64,000 nucleotides of DNA from Sinanaerobacter sp. ZZT-01 (GCF_035621135.1 NZ_CP141728.1:992001-1056000); one strand, 5' to 3'; counted from the stretch's first letter, positions 15,674 to 24,780 are shown. The notes: generated by a model from the sequence alone, not told the origin. Numbers and translations: made by a program.

Positions 15674-16642
15674 ATGTACGAGTGGCAGAAGCAAATTCAA
15701 ATGATTGTTGATGAAATTGACAAATGCATTAAAAATCACAATGGTGAAGCCTTGACGCTGCGCTTTCTTTCCCGCAAACTAGGATATTCTGAATTTTATA
15801 CAACGAAAAAATTTAAAGAAATATCGGGTATGCAATTTAGGGATTATCTACGGCATAGAAAGTTAGCCTTTGCACTAAAGGAAGTTCGCGATACGGAAAG
15901 AAGCATCTTAGATATTGCTTTTGATTACGGCTTTTCCTCACATGAAGCCTTTACCAGGGCTTTCAAGCAGACATACAGTATCACTCCGAGTGAATACCGA
16001 AAAGAGCCTAAGCCCGTCGTTCTTCGTACTAAAATAAACCCTTTCGACCGCTACTTTTTAGGACTTGGAGAGATTGGTATGATAAAATCCACAGATCAGG
16101 TTAAAACTTATTTTATAACCATTCCTGCACACAAATTTTTGCATATTAAAAACTATGAAAGCAATGGATATTGGGATTTTTGGCAAAAGCAAAGTTTGAT
16201 TCCGGGGCAGGATTGTGAAACAATTTGCGGTTTACTCGATAGTATCAAGGGCAAATTGGATGACAATGGCGGAGACGATACGAACAGCGATAACGGTCAG
16301 ATTATGGCATATATTAATGACCCGGACGGCAGACTCTGCGATTGGGGTATTCCACGTACAGAGTGTTATGGTGTACGTCTTCCCCATGATTATAAAGGTG
16401 AAGTACCCCCACAAATGCTTATGATTGATATTCCCGAAGCTGAGTATATCGTCTTTGAGCATGGACCATTCGATTACGAGCAGGAATGCCGCAGCGTGGA
16501 GGAAAAGATAGAAAACGCAATGGCTACTTTTGATTTTTCCGATACTGGCTACTGCTTTGACACTTCCCCTGGTAGAATACTTTACTTTTCATTTAATCCG
16601 GAATATTTCTGGAAGTATATCAGACCTGTGCGAAAAGTATAA
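15674..16642 (+). CDS. AraC family regulator with GyrI-like effector domain (1)
   Basis: 322 aa. Two AraC helix-turn-helix motifs occupy the first 115 residues (LRFLSRKLGYSEFYTTKKFK; SILDIAFDYGFSSHEAFTRA, ITPSEYRKEP), followed by a GyrI/Rob-type small-molecule binding domain ending in YCFDTSPGRILYFSFN. This architecture is typical of multidrug-responsive activators. A GTG four codons upstream is possible, but GAGGTG is well spaced for the ATG at 15674. Confidence 0.88.
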   Translation: MYEWQKQIQMIVDEIDKCIKNHNGEALTLRFLSRKLGYSEFYTTKKFKEISGMQFRDYLRHRKLAFALKEVRDTERSILDIAFDYGFSSHEAFTRAFKQTYSITPSEYRKEPKPVVLRTKINPFDRYFLGLGEIGMIKSTDQVKTYFITIPAHKFLHIKNYESNGYWDFWQKQSLIPGQDCETICGLLDSIKGKLDDNGGDDTNSDNGQIMAYINDPDGRLCDWGIPRTECYGVRLPHDYKGEVPPQMLMIDIPEAEYIVFEHGPFDYEQECRSVEEKIENAMATFDFSDTGYCFDTSPGRILYFSFNPEYFWKYIRPVRKV

Positions 16643-16708
16643 GCATTCACTTGATCTGGCGCTTACACACTGTTAAAATTTATCTTGATTACGCAAAAGT
16701 ATGGGCAG

Positions 16709-16745
16709 ACCTTGCTGTTAAGCTTGGTTTGCTCTCTTTTCTATA
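16709..16745 (+). terminator. Hairpin after AraC gene 1
   Basis: GGCAGACC and GGTTTGCT flank a 14-bp loop and lead into TCTCTTTTC. The surrounding sequence resembles the hairpin at 25274-25312. Confidence 0.5.
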
Positions 16746-16797
16746 CAGCTTATATTTTTGTATATGTGCATTTCTTTTAAAAATAAAGGGAGGAAAA

Positions 16798-17631
16798 ATG
16801 ATAACAAATGTATATATAAACCGTGCTATCGAGTATATCCTAGAACACATCAATGAAAATATATCGGTTGATGACATTGCCTCTCATTGCAATTTTTCAA
16901 GATATTACTTTTCCAGAATGTTTAAAATGGAGACAGGAGAAAACATATATGGATTTATTAAGCGAATCAGAATGAAGCAAAGTGCCTTTCGGCTAAAGGT
17001 TGAGAAAGACAGGAGCATCACTGATATCAGCTGTGATTATGGTTACAGTTCATCAAACTACAGCTCTGTCTTTAAACAACATTACAATTTATCTCCAATT
17101 GAATTTCGCCGCAGTATTATGCAAAAATCTTTATCGAACCCACTATTCAGCAATTCTTCCATAGGATTTGAATCTTTTCATGAATGCAGCGAAAAAATAT
17201 CTATAGAAATTCTTAAAGATTTTTCAGTTATCTATGAACGTTATAAAGGAAATTATGGGGACTTATCAATTCATTGGGCAGAGTTTCAAGAAAAATACAA
17301 ACAGTATATTACTGAAGAGACGTTATTTCTCGAACGCACCTATGATGATCCGTCCATCACCAATATAGACGAATGCCTTTATGAGATCTGCATATCTGCC
17401 TCTAAAGACTGTAGAGTTAAAAATGTCTATGTTCTTAAAGGTGGAAAATTTGCTGTCTACCACTTTAAAGGTTTTGTCAAACAGATATACACTGCTTTTC
17501 AAAGCATCTTCAATGTGTGGCTGCCGCAAAGCAACTGTGACATTGATGACCGTTACGGTTTCGAAATTTATAGAAAGATAGACGGTGCGTCTATGTATAT
17601 GGAAATTGATCTTTGTATTCCTATAAAATAG
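16798..17631 (+). CDS. AraC family regulator with GyrI-like effector domain (2)
   Basis: 277 aa. N-terminal AraC DNA-binding domain (YINRAIEYILEHINENISVD, IASHCNFSRYYFSRMFKMET, TDISCDYGYSSSNYSSVFKQ) and a C-terminal GyrI-like domain with GDLSIHWAEFQEKY and KIDGASMYMEIDLCIP. The open frame continues 49 codons upstream, but AAAGGGAGG lies before the ATG at 16798 and the upstream part does not resemble the family. It is 106 bp ahead of MATE copy 2 on the same strand, making that pump the likely target. Confidence 0.87.
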   Translation: MITNVYINRAIEYILEHINENISVDDIASHCNFSRYYFSRMFKMETGENIYGFIKRIRMKQSAFRLKVEKDRSITDISCDYGYSSSNYSSVFKQHYNLSPIEFRRSIMQKSLSNPLFSNSSIGFESFHECSEKISIEILKDFSVIYERYKGNYGDLSIHWAEFQEKYKQYITEETLFLERTYDDPSITNIDECLYEICISASKDCRVKNVYVLKGGKFAVYHFKGFVKQIYTAFQSIFNVWLPQSNCDIDDRYGFEIYRKIDGASMYMEIDLCIPIK

Positions 17632-17737
17632 AGCACAAAAACAGAAGTAATTTTCTTTTTCTTCCTTTATCCTAATTTGTATAAACAATGGATACCCCCC
17701 TTTGACAAGATACAACAAGCTTTGCAAAGGAGAGTAG

Positions 17738-19072
17738 ATGGAGGAAATAGAAATGAATTTAGAAAACATCCAAAACAACAAAATCAAAACAATTTTGCAA
17801 TTTTCGATTCCATCGATTATTGCAATGGTGCTGACCTCACTGATTACGGTCGCCGACGGATTCTTTATCGGAAACTATGTGGGGAAAGAAGGTCTTGCTG
17901 CGGTTAACTTAGGACTACCGATAGTCTATTTGTACCTTGCAGTTGGACTTATGGTGTCAGTAGGTGGTGTTGCAACCGCCGGGATGGCTCTTGGCGGTAA
18001 AGATATTAGAACGTGCAATCGTATTTTCAATCAGACTATAGGTACGGCAGTTGCTGCAACGGTTCTGCTCAGCCTTATTATGCTGCTCTGCATTGAACCA
18101 ATGCTTCAACTTTTAGATGCAGATATGCAAGTGGCAGGCTTTTTCAAAGATTATTACGGTATTATGCTGCTGGAACTTCCGATTATGGTAATAAACACAT
18201 CCTTTGGTATGTTTATTCGCGGAGAAGGAAAACCGCAGTATTTCATGCAAGTCAACATTTTAAGCGTATTTCTTAACATCCTGCTCGATTATTTGTTTGT
18301 CCGCTGGACCGACTGGGGTGTAAAAGGCGTCGCTGTTTCTTCATTGCTTGCAGCTGTCGTTACCCTTTTATGCATCCTCTATTTTTTCATTAAGAAATCA
18401 AATGTGTACAAATTCCGTAGATTTAATTTTTCCAAGGAAGTATTAAAAGACACACTGCTCAATGGCAGTTCAGAATTTGTTGGTGAAATGTCGATGAGCA
18501 TTTCTATGTTTGCCTATAACTATGTGATACTAAAAAATATCGGCGTGGATGGTGTAACCGCATTTACGATAGTAGGTTATATTGCCTATCTCTTCAGCAT
18601 GGTGGTTATCGGTTTTGGGCAAGGGGCAAGCCCTCTCATAAGCTTTACTTATGGCGCAAAAGAACATCTGCTGGCAGCAAGTCTGCGTAAGATCACCAAC
18701 TTCATGGTCCTCCTTGCAGGAGCAGTTTTAATTTTACTCGTGCTGCTTGGCTCTGGGTGGTATAGCAGCCTGTTTGTAAAAAGTAATGTCGTGGAGCAGA
18801 TGGTGAATTCAGGCATAATGATCTATGCGGCTTCGTTCCTGTTTTCAGGCATCAATGTAATTACTTCGTTTTACTTTACATCAATTGGGAAGGCAAAGGA
18901 GTCCGCTATCATATCTTCTGCAAGAGGCTTGGTCATTCTACTGATTTGCATTTTTACTCTGCCTCCACTACTAGGTATGACAGGAGTATGGATAGTCGCA
19001 CCGCTTACAGAATTGCTGACCTTATTTTTGAGCTTGTTTTTTATAGAGCAAGAGAGCAAAATCATACAATAA
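17738..19072 (+). CDS. MATE family efflux transporter (copy 2 of 4)
   Basis: 444 aa, 12 predicted membrane segments, with PSIIAMVLTSLITVADGFFI in TM1, GGVATAGMALGGKD, and LNGSSEFVGEMSMSIS in the second half. Two starts have ribosome sites: ATG 17738 (AAGGAG) and ATG 17753 (GGAGG); the first is listed. It follows two AraC-GyrI regulators and probably forms a drug-inducible efflux unit with them. Confidence 0.93.
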   Translation: MEEIEMNLENIQNNKIKTILQFSIPSIIAMVLTSLITVADGFFIGNYVGKEGLAAVNLGLPIVYLYLAVGLMVSVGGVATAGMALGGKDIRTCNRIFNQTIGTAVAATVLLSLIMLLCIEPMLQLLDADMQVAGFFKDYYGIMLLELPIMVINTSFGMFIRGEGKPQYFMQVNILSVFLNILLDYLFVRWTDWGVKGVAVSSLLAAVVTLLCILYFFIKKSNVYKFRRFNFSKEVLKDTLLNGSSEFVGEMSMSISMFAYNYVILKNIGVDGVTAFTIVGYIAYLFSMVVIGFGQGASPLISFTYGAKEHLLAASLRKITNFMVLLAGAVLILLVLLGSGWYSSLFVKSNVVEQMVNSGIMIYAASFLFSGINVITSFYFTSIGKAKESAIISSARGLVILLICIFTLPPLLGMTGVWIVAPLTELLTLFLSLFFIEQESKIIQ

Positions 19073-19082
19073 ATGGATCAAC

Positions 19083-19556
19083 TCATTCTCTACGGCTTTG
19101 AAATTTTCCAGATAACTTTGCCTGCTGTAAGATATGACCATCAGCTTTATGTAAAAATTCTCGTTTCTTACTTCTTGCAGCTAAATCTAGCATACAATCC
19201 AGTATATAGATAGTAAACACATAGGTATGTATCGACTTAAGCGGCGGCTTCGGCCCTTTATACTTATTTCTTCCATAAGCAACTCCCTGGGTTGCACCTA
19301 AATCCCCTACATATCTGCCATGAGAGATCCCTTCTGGTATGATAGACCTTACAGCTATATTCCATATCACCCAATGATTATAATTTGGAAAAATTGGATG
19401 AGAAGCATCATCTAATGTGATCGCAATTGACTTAGCATTAGGAGAAATATTGATTATTTCAAAGTCAGGGGATAAATCAGCCCCGCGAGCTGTATATTTT
19501 ACAGGTATCCAACCACCTTCATTAAAAGCTTTACTCTTCACGTTTAATATTTCCAT
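19083..19556 (-). CDS. YbhB/YbcL-type PEBP family protein
   Basis: 157 aa phosphatidylethanolamine-binding-like protein, with LSPDFEIINISPNAKSIAIT, DDASHPIFPNYNHWVIWNI and YKGPKPPLKSIHTYVFTIY. Bacterial members are cytoplasmic and have no settled function. It converges on MATE copy 2 with a 10-bp gap and no visible terminator between them. Confidence 0.87.
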   Translation of the reverse strand: MEILNVKSKAFNEGGWIPVKYTARGADLSPDFEIINISPNAKSIAITLDDASHPIFPNYNHWVIWNIAVRSIIPEGISHGRYVGDLGATQGVAYGRNKYKGPKPPLKSIHTYVFTIYILDCMLDLAARSKKREFLHKADGHILQQAKLSGKFQSRRE

Positions 19557-19765
19557 ACCGCAAGTCCTTTCTCATCGACTCTCTAAAAAGATATAATCAG
19601 GCTAAAATAGACCAAGCCTGCTTTCAGATAATATAAATAGCCTTTCTATTATTTTATCACAGGTAAAATAAAAAACCATGTATAGCTTTCTTTTCAGCGA
19701 TGCTATCTTTTAGATTAAGCGTTTATGACTGGCAAAAAATGCAATAAAACTAATTTATATGTTTG

Positions 19766-19815
19766 CATTGACTTTAATAATATTAAGTGTATAATTAATA
19801 TTATTAAAGTCAATG
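19766..19815 (+). promoter_or_regulatory. 50-bp perfect palindrome over the DUF2089 promoter
   Basis: Positions 19766-19786 are the exact reverse complement of 19795-19815 (21 bp), around an 8-bp centre. The palindrome contains the promoter: TTGACT (19768-19773) in the left arm and TATAAT (19790-19795) across the centre, 16 bp apart. The right arm ends about 17 bp before the start codon. It is most simply an operator that blocks the promoter; as RNA, only the right half would be transcribed. Confidence 0.8.
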
Positions 19816-19831
19816 TGAAAGGGGGTATAAA

Positions 19832-20134
19832 TTGGACATCGATAAAATTCCACAGTGGTTTCTTGCATTAGAGCAAGAAGATGCTACCTTTCTTAAACAT
19901 TTTATTTTAAAATCAGGTTCTCTAAAAGAGATTGCAAAATTTTATGAAGTTTCTTACCCAACCGTACGATTACGTTTGGATAAACTTATTCAAAAAATTG
20001 AAATGAACGATCAGCAGAAAGAAGAACCTTTTCAAACGTTTATCAAAGGCTTAGCGGTTGACTCGCGAATTGATTTAGAAATAGCGAAGATTATAATCGA
20101 AAAATACAAAAATGAGAGGGGAAATAGAACATGA
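19832..20134 (+). CDS. DUF2089 family HTH protein
   Basis: 100 aa from a TTG start behind AAAGGGGGT. IDKIPQWFLALEQEDATFLK and LKEIAKFYEVSYPTVRLRLD (a helix-turn-helix) are the DUF2089 core. The N-terminal zinc ribbon of longer family members is absent. It is the likely repressor acting on the overlapping 50-bp palindrome. It overlaps the next gene by ATGA (20131-20134). Confidence 0.82.
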   Translation: MDIDKIPQWFLALEQEDATFLKHFILKSGSLKEIAKFYEVSYPTVRLRLDKLIQKIEMNDQQKEEPFQTFIKGLAVDSRIDLEIAKIIIEKYKNERGNRT

Positions 20135-20424
20135 AAAGTTTTCTTATTGCTGGCGTTATTACTATTATATTATGGATTGCAGAGGATCTGCTTTGCACAA
20201 AACTTAAAAATCCGCTTTGGGGAGGAATTATACCCCTTCTTACATTAGCTTTCACTATCTATATTTTAGCAACTGGTATAATTCCTTTTAATCTCACATC
20301 CTTTATTGTTTTCTTAATCCTTAACCTATTTATAACAGAGGGGTGGAGTACCGGGCGAGAGAAATACAAAAAGAGACAAAAAGCAGAATTAAATAAGATT
20401 AAAGCACATAATATTGATAGTTGA
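20131..20424 (+). CDS. Membrane protein coupled to DUF2089
   Basis: 97 aa with three predicted helices (FLIAGVITIILWIAEDLL, GIIPLLTLAFTIYILATG, LTSFIVFLILNLFITEG) and a Lys-rich cytoplasmic tail (REKYKKRQKAELNKIK). Translationally coupled to the DUF2089 gene. No family assigned; a membrane effector or sensor controlled by the upstream HTH protein is the simplest reading. Confidence 0.7.
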   Translation: MKSFLIAGVITIILWIAEDLLCTKLKNPLWGGIIPLLTLAFTIYILATGIIPFNLTSFIVFLILNLFITEGWSTGREKYKKRQKAELNKIKAHNIDS

Positions 20425-20518
20425 AAGATAGCTTAAGATTTACGATGCCATTCAAACATGAAACTTATAGTAACGATGATGAGCGAATTTTTGAAATAGT
20501 AGCAGGAAATTTGAACGC

Positions 20519-20552
20519 ATCCCGTGGGGTATTCCCACGGGTTTTCTTTTTG
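20519..20552 (+). terminator. Terminator of the DUF2089 operon
   Basis: CCCGTGGG (20521-20528) with CCCACGGG (20534-20541), then TTTTCTTTTT. Confidence 0.85.
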
Positions 20553-20572
20553 AAGCTTTTTCAAAAACTTGA

Positions 20573-20620
20573 TTGATATGAGTACGATTTCGTACTATAA
20601 TAAAATGTGCGAAATCATAC
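20573..20620 (+). promoter_or_regulatory. MarR promoter and operators
   Basis: TTGATA (20573-20578), 17 bp, TATAAT (20596-20601). The spacer is filled by the perfect palindrome AGTACGATTTCGTACT (20581-20596). A second, imperfect copy GTGCGAAATCATAC lies at 20607-20620. Placement predicts autorepression by the MarR protein. Confidence 0.75.
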
Positions 20621-20634
20621 TTGGAGGTATCTTA

Positions 20635-21087
20635 ATGAACCAAAAGAGATTTGACGAAATCCATCGAATCAATTATTTGACTTCTGAAACGGAAGCGCTA
20701 TATCATCAAGCGTCCTTAAAGCTGGGCATTACAGATAGCGTTTCTATTGTCTTATATACGATCTATGACACAGGAGAAAATTGCTTACTCAGCGAAATTT
20801 ATAAAAAATCGGGTATCAGCAAACAAACGGTCAACTCGGCGATCCGAGGTTTAGAGACTGATGGTATTCTATATCTGCAGCCGTACACAGGCAGAGCAAA
20901 AAAAATTGTCCTAACAGAAAAAGGTAAGAAATATGTGAATCAGACAGTGGCGAAGCTCTACGAAGCAGAAGTACGGGCTTTTGATTCTTGGGCAGCGGAA
21001 GAGATCAACACCTACATCTGCCTGATGGAAAAATATGTGGATTGTTTTCGTAAGCAAATCGGGGCTTTACAGGAAAAGAAATTATGA
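20635..21087 (+). CDS. MarR family transcriptional regulator
   Basis: 150 aa winged helix with YKKSGISKQTVNSAIRGLET and the wing YTGRAKKIVLTEKGKKYVNQ. The open frame starts 22 codons earlier inside the promoter, but GGAGGT precedes the ATG at 20635. It overlaps the MATE gene by ATGA, so the two form a translationally coupled ligand-responsive efflux operon under the upstream operators. Confidence 0.92.
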   Translation: MNQKRFDEIHRINYLTSETEALYHQASLKLGITDSVSIVLYTIYDTGENCLLSEIYKKSGISKQTVNSAIRGLETDGILYLQPYTGRAKKIVLTEKGKKYVNQTVAKLYEAEVRAFDSWAAEEINTYICLMEKYVDCFRKQIGALQEKKL

Positions 21088-22418
21088 TAATACAGCTTTC
21101 GGATCATTTTACCTATGGTAAACTCATTAAATTTACAATTCCGCCCATTGCTATGATGATTTTTACGGCCATTTACAGCGTGGTAGACGGTTTCTTCGTT
21201 TCCAATTTTGCAGGCAAAGTGGCATTTTCCGCAGTCAATCTGATTATGCCCTTTTTGATGATTGTAGCAACCGTTGGCTTCATGTTCGGCACCGGCGGAA
21301 CCGCCCTTGTTGCCAACACCATTGGTGTCGGTGACAAGGAAAAGGCAAATAGATATTTTTCTCTGTTTGTATATGTGGCTTTTGTCTTAGGGGTTCTGCT
21401 TGCTGTATTGGGTTTTACATTGATTCGTCCGATTTCCATGTTGCTTGGCGCAAAAGGCGAACTTCTTGAAAATTGTATTGTTTACGGAAGAATTCTTCTT
21501 ACAACTTTGCCGTTTTTTGTGTTGCAGCTTCTATTTCAGAGCTTTTTTGTAGCAGCGGAAAAGCCCCATCTCGGTCTTTTGGTGACAGGTGCAGCAGGAG
21601 TTACCAATCTGGTTTTGGATGCGCTTTTAGTGATTCTGCTGCCACTGGAATATAAGCTGGCAGGCGCAGCGATTGCCACAGCTTTCAGCCAGTTTATAGG
21701 AGGTGTTATTCCTCTGATCTATTTTTTTAAACAAAACAGCAGTATTTTTCGCCTTGGTAAAACCAGCTTTGATGGCAAAGCAATTTTTAAGGCTTGTACC
21801 AATGGCTCTTCCGAATTTATGAGTAATGTTTCCATGAGTATCGTGGGAATGCTCTATAACCTACAGCTTCTGAAATTTGCCGGAGAAAACGGCGTGGCGG
21901 CATACGGTGTTATGATGTATGTCAGCATGATTTTCTCGGCTACTTTTATAGGTTACTCTATCGGTGCCGCTCCCGTCATCGCTTATCACGATGGTGCAAA
22001 AAATTACGACGAGCTTAAGGGGCTTTTGAAAAAGAGCCTCCATCTACTTGCCATTAGCGGCATCGTTATGTTAACTGCCGCGCAGCTGTTGGCTGTTTTT
22101 CTGGCACAAATATTCGTGGGCTACGACAAGGAACTGGTATATCTGACTGTCTCTGGTTTCCGTATTTTCGCTACTTCATTTCCCTTTATGGGCTTTGCTA
22201 TTTTCGGTTCCGGTTTCTTTACTGCTCTGAATGATGGGCTAACCTCTGCTTTGATTTCCTTTTTACGTACATTGGTGTTTGAGGTCAGTGCCGTTATGAT
22301 TCTCCCGATGATTTGGGGAGTTAATGGTATTTGGCTTTCCATTGTTGTGGCCGAAGTAATGGCGGTTGTGTTTACAGCAGTATTCCTTATTGCAAAGCGA
22401 AAAAGGTATCATTATTAA
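21084..22418 (+). CDS. MATE family efflux transporter (copy 3 of 4)
   Basis: 444 aa with 12 predicted membrane segments: FTIPPIAMMIFTAIYSVVDG, GTGGTALVANTIGVGDKEKA, TNGSSEFMSNVSMSIVGM. Directly coupled to the MarR gene, whose ligand is probably also the pump substrate or a proxy. It ends 186 bp before a bidirectional terminator. Confidence 0.93.
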   Translation: MIIQLSDHFTYGKLIKFTIPPIAMMIFTAIYSVVDGFFVSNFAGKVAFSAVNLIMPFLMIVATVGFMFGTGGTALVANTIGVGDKEKANRYFSLFVYVAFVLGVLLAVLGFTLIRPISMLLGAKGELLENCIVYGRILLTTLPFFVLQLLFQSFFVAAEKPHLGLLVTGAAGVTNLVLDALLVILLPLEYKLAGAAIATAFSQFIGGVIPLIYFFKQNSSIFRLGKTSFDGKAIFKACTNGSSEFMSNVSMSIVGMLYNLQLLKFAGENGVAAYGVMMYVSMIFSATFIGYSIGAAPVIAYHDGAKNYDELKGLLKKSLHLLAISGIVMLTAAQLLAVFLAQIFVGYDKELVYLTVSGFRIFATSFPFMGFAIFGSGFFTALNDGLTSALISFLRTLVFEVSAVMILPMIWGVNGIWLSIVVAEVMAVVFTAVFLIAKRKRYHY

Positions 22419-22604
22419 GCAAAAGGATTTTACAATATGAATTTGAAGCTATTGCCTAAAACAAAGCATGAGGACATTTTCTTATGCTTGCTACTTCAAA
22501 GTAAAAAATTGTGAAATCGCAGAAGATATTCAAGTGGGATAATTTATAAGTTGGTTTGCCTACTATTACTTATACTCGCCTTGATTTAACAGTCAAGTCT
22601 TACA

Positions 22605-22654
22605 AAAAGCAATAGCGTTATCTGTGATAAATCACAGATAACGCTATTGCTTTT
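22605..22654. terminator. Bidirectional terminator with a 24-bp perfect stem
   Basis: 22605-22628 is the exact reverse complement of 22631-22654, with only AA between, and A/T runs at both ends. It separates MATE copy 3 (plus) from the condensation-domain gene (minus). The 22419-22600 stretch before it holds no convincing gene. Confidence 0.85.
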
Positions 22655-22681
22655 ATTAAATATTACTCCTAATTACCCGAT

Positions 22682-23884
22682 CTATTGATAATAGGCAGTA
22701 CACTTTCTCAAACGGTGGTTTACTGAAAGAACACCCATCGTTTTAGCATTCGCCGGAGATGCCGGGGGGATAAACATAGCTTCAGCAAGGTTCGGATTAT
22801 CTACATTACCAAGGTTAGTAACGCTGTGACCGTTTCGGTTTTTATACCCAAGAATCAACGACCCGACAAACTTTCCTGCTTCGCTCTCAAAGCCACCCAT
22901 TACTGAAATCGCAGCAGCATCAATCAGCTCTGGCCTCATATTGAGATAACAGGCAAGAATCATCAGGAGCTTTTTGGGATCGCCTATGTTCTTTTTCACT
23001 TTTTCCGAAACCGACTTCGCCACGGACTCAATATCTCCGGATTGATTTGAAACCTCTATTGCAGTCGCAGAGGCATAATTGCCCAGCGCACCTGATTGGT
23101 AGCGAGAAAGATGCTTGCGTATATCCACTGCAATCACAACCCGACTCGTTTTTTCCTTGCACATCATCTCGGCAACAAGATAGTCATTCAATGAGAGACT
23201 TTGCTCATGGCATTTTTTCAGAACTTCTTCAGTCTTTTCTGTACTCCATTCTTCCTCAATATAAGAAACCGAATTGTTTGCAATAAATTCTCTCTCGAAT
23301 CTCCTATAATCCTCATAATTGACGGTATGCTTCTCATTTTTCCATTTGCGGTTTGCATACCCTATCATCAGTTTACTGATTGTGGAAAGCTGGCTGCCTT
23401 TGGGAAGTTCATCAATAGACATAATCAAATTTTCTTCTGCATATGTAGGCTTTTTCCCAGATATATAGCAATCTGCAAATTCACATACCAAACCCAATAG
23501 GCTGCGTCCGTCGCCCAAAAGATGATGAGCAATAAACATCACTTCAAATTCTGCATCGCCTGGATATAGAACAATCTTCAGAAGGCATTCATGAAAAGCA
23601 TCCCAGCCGCATCTTGTTATATCCATGTAATCATTCGACCATAGAGAAGAATTATCTTTTTCAAAGACTGGGGCTTGCAATTCTTCGCGCCAGCAATAAT
23701 ACAGCTTTCCGCTTTTCACTTCTCTGGCAACACTGCTTTTTAAAAAGGGGTGTGCCGACGCCAGCGTCCGAAGCACATCTTGCACTTTTCCTTTGTCATA
23801 TCCGGCGGCGATTTTTGCCTTGATACCAAAATGCATATTGGGACACATCAGATGTGCCCGTTCAGTCAGTATATATTGCCTCAT
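22682..23884 (-). CDS. Stand-alone condensation/acyltransferase-like enzyme
   Basis: 400 aa. The motif FIAHHLLGDGRSLLGLV matches the HHxxxDG catalytic motif of condensation domains, PapA-type and wax-ester-type CoA-dependent acyltransferases, and RVVIAVDIRKHL plus GNYASATAIEV resemble the second-half D(L)R and G-N-Y signatures. It lacks adenylation and carrier domains, so it is a free enzyme transferring an acyl group to an alcohol or amine; the substrates are unknown. It lies 14 bp downstream of a TetR gene, in one operon. Confidence 0.7.
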   Translation of the reverse strand: MRQYILTERAHLMCPNMHFGIKAKIAAGYDKGKVQDVLRTLASAHPFLKSSVAREVKSGKLYYCWREELQAPVFEKDNSSLWSNDYMDITRCGWDAFHECLLKIVLYPGDAEFEVMFIAHHLLGDGRSLLGLVCEFADCYISGKKPTYAEENLIMSIDELPKGSQLSTISKLMIGYANRKWKNEKHTVNYEDYRRFEREFIANNSVSYIEEEWSTEKTEEVLKKCHEQSLSLNDYLVAEMMCKEKTSRVVIAVDIRKHLSRYQSGALGNYASATAIEVSNQSGDIESVAKSVSEKVKKNIGDPKKLLMILACYLNMRPELIDAAAISVMGGFESEAGKFVGSLILGYKNRNGHSVTNLGNVDNPNLAEAMFIPPASPANAKTMGVLSVNHRLRKCTAYYQ

Positions 23885-23898
23885 AATTGATACCTCGC

Positions 23899-24492
23899 TT
23901 AATCTTCAAATATTTCATATGGAATTTGTAATGTTCTGCCTATAAGTTCCATCGTTTCTTGTACTCTAATCTCAGGTGGCAGAGCAAAAAATGTCTTATC
24001 ATGCATCAAGCCACTAATCCCTTTTAGGAGGAAAGAAGCAACATACTCTTTACCATAGCCGTCGTCCTTGCCTGCCTCTTGCAGCAATCCATGAATCATC
24101 GAGCGGAAAGCAGGGAGCATGGCTTCTAAAGTCTGATCATGCAGAGCATACAATATCGACCAGTGAATCGATCCATTCGCTAATTGAGATAATTCCTCCA
24201 TACTGCTGGTATAACAATTATAAAGCTGCTCAAGCATGAATCGAAGGGTGGAATGTTTGGTTACTATGGCTGAAATTTTTTCGCCGCTCCTTTTGAAAAA
24301 GAACGCAACCGCTTTGTCAAATACTTCTTGTTTGGAATTAAAGTAGTGATAAAACATACCAACCTCACCGTTGACATGTTCTAATATCATTCGAATTGAA
24401 GTTGCTTCATACCCATTCCTTAAGAATAATTCTAAAGCGGCATTTAGAATTTCATCTCGTTTGCCACCCTCTAATACAGCTTTTCTTGGCAT
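23899..24492 (-). CDS. TetR family transcriptional regulator
   Basis: 197 aa. The N-terminal HTH (RDEILNAALELFLRNGYEAT, VGMFYHYFNSKQEVFDKAV) and a helical ligand-binding C-terminus are typical. An ATG five codons upstream is possible, but GGGGGGCG is well placed for the ATG at 24492. The 13-bp inverted repeat at 24506-24536 covering its promoter is the likely operator. Regulates itself and the condensation-like enzyme. Confidence 0.92.
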   Translation of the reverse strand: MPRKAVLEGGKRDEILNAALELFLRNGYEATSIRMILEHVNGEVGMFYHYFNSKQEVFDKAVAFFFKRSGEKISAIVTKHSTLRFMLEQLYNCYTSSMEELSQLANGSIHWSILYALHDQTLEAMLPAFRSMIHGLLQEAGKDDGYGKEYVASFLLKGISGLMHDKTFFALPPEIRVQETMELIGRTLQIPYEIFED

Positions 24493-24505
24493 AGTAACGC
24501 CCCCC

Positions 24506-24560
24506 ATAATAAACAGAATATCGTTCTGTTTATTATAATTATTTCAATTGCACTTGTCAA
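24506..24560 (-). promoter_or_regulatory. TetR promoter and operator
   Basis: On minus, TTGACA (24555-24560), 17 bp, TATAAT (24532-24537). ATAATAAACAGAA (24506-24518) and TTCTGTTTATTAT (24524-24536) form a perfect 13-bp inverted repeat that overlaps the -10 and runs to the ribosome site. Confidence 0.8.
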
Positions 24561-24659
24561 TTGATTTTAAAAGCAATAACAGCTATAAGCGTCTAACAGA
24601 GAAAAAAATAATGATTATATGCTAAAGCTACTTTGAACGAGTTGTTCATATTTAGACAA

Positions 24660-24688
24660 TTGAAACAAACTCTTTACCATGGTAAAAT
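24660..24688 (+). promoter_or_regulatory. Promoter with internal palindrome
   Basis: TTGAAA (24660-24665), 17 bp, TAAAAT (24683-24688), with the palindrome TTTACCATGGTAAA (24673-24686) in the spacer. An ACTACC/GGTAGT hairpin follows downstream. It would drive the membrane protein gene at 24781. Confidence 0.55.
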
Positions 24689-24780
24689 ATAAACAATACT
24701 ACCATGAAAAATCTTTGCGAAACGGTAGTTAATGAAAATTGTACTTATAAGCGAATTTATATTTTTTGGGGGATATACTA

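Noticed and set aside
17323-17787. 154-aa minus-strand frame opposite AraC gene 2
   Set aside because: Antisense shadow with no family features; the plus-strand AraC and MATE genes explain the region.
20444-20570. Short frame MPFKHETYSNDDERIFEIVA between the DUF2089 operon and MarR
   Set aside because: No ribosome site, and it reads through the strong terminator at 20519-20552.
22440-22540. Possible gene remnant (MNLKLLPKTKHEDIF) after MATE copy 3
   Set aside because: Two frames share the sequence and neither resembles a known family; too short to support a pseudogene call.
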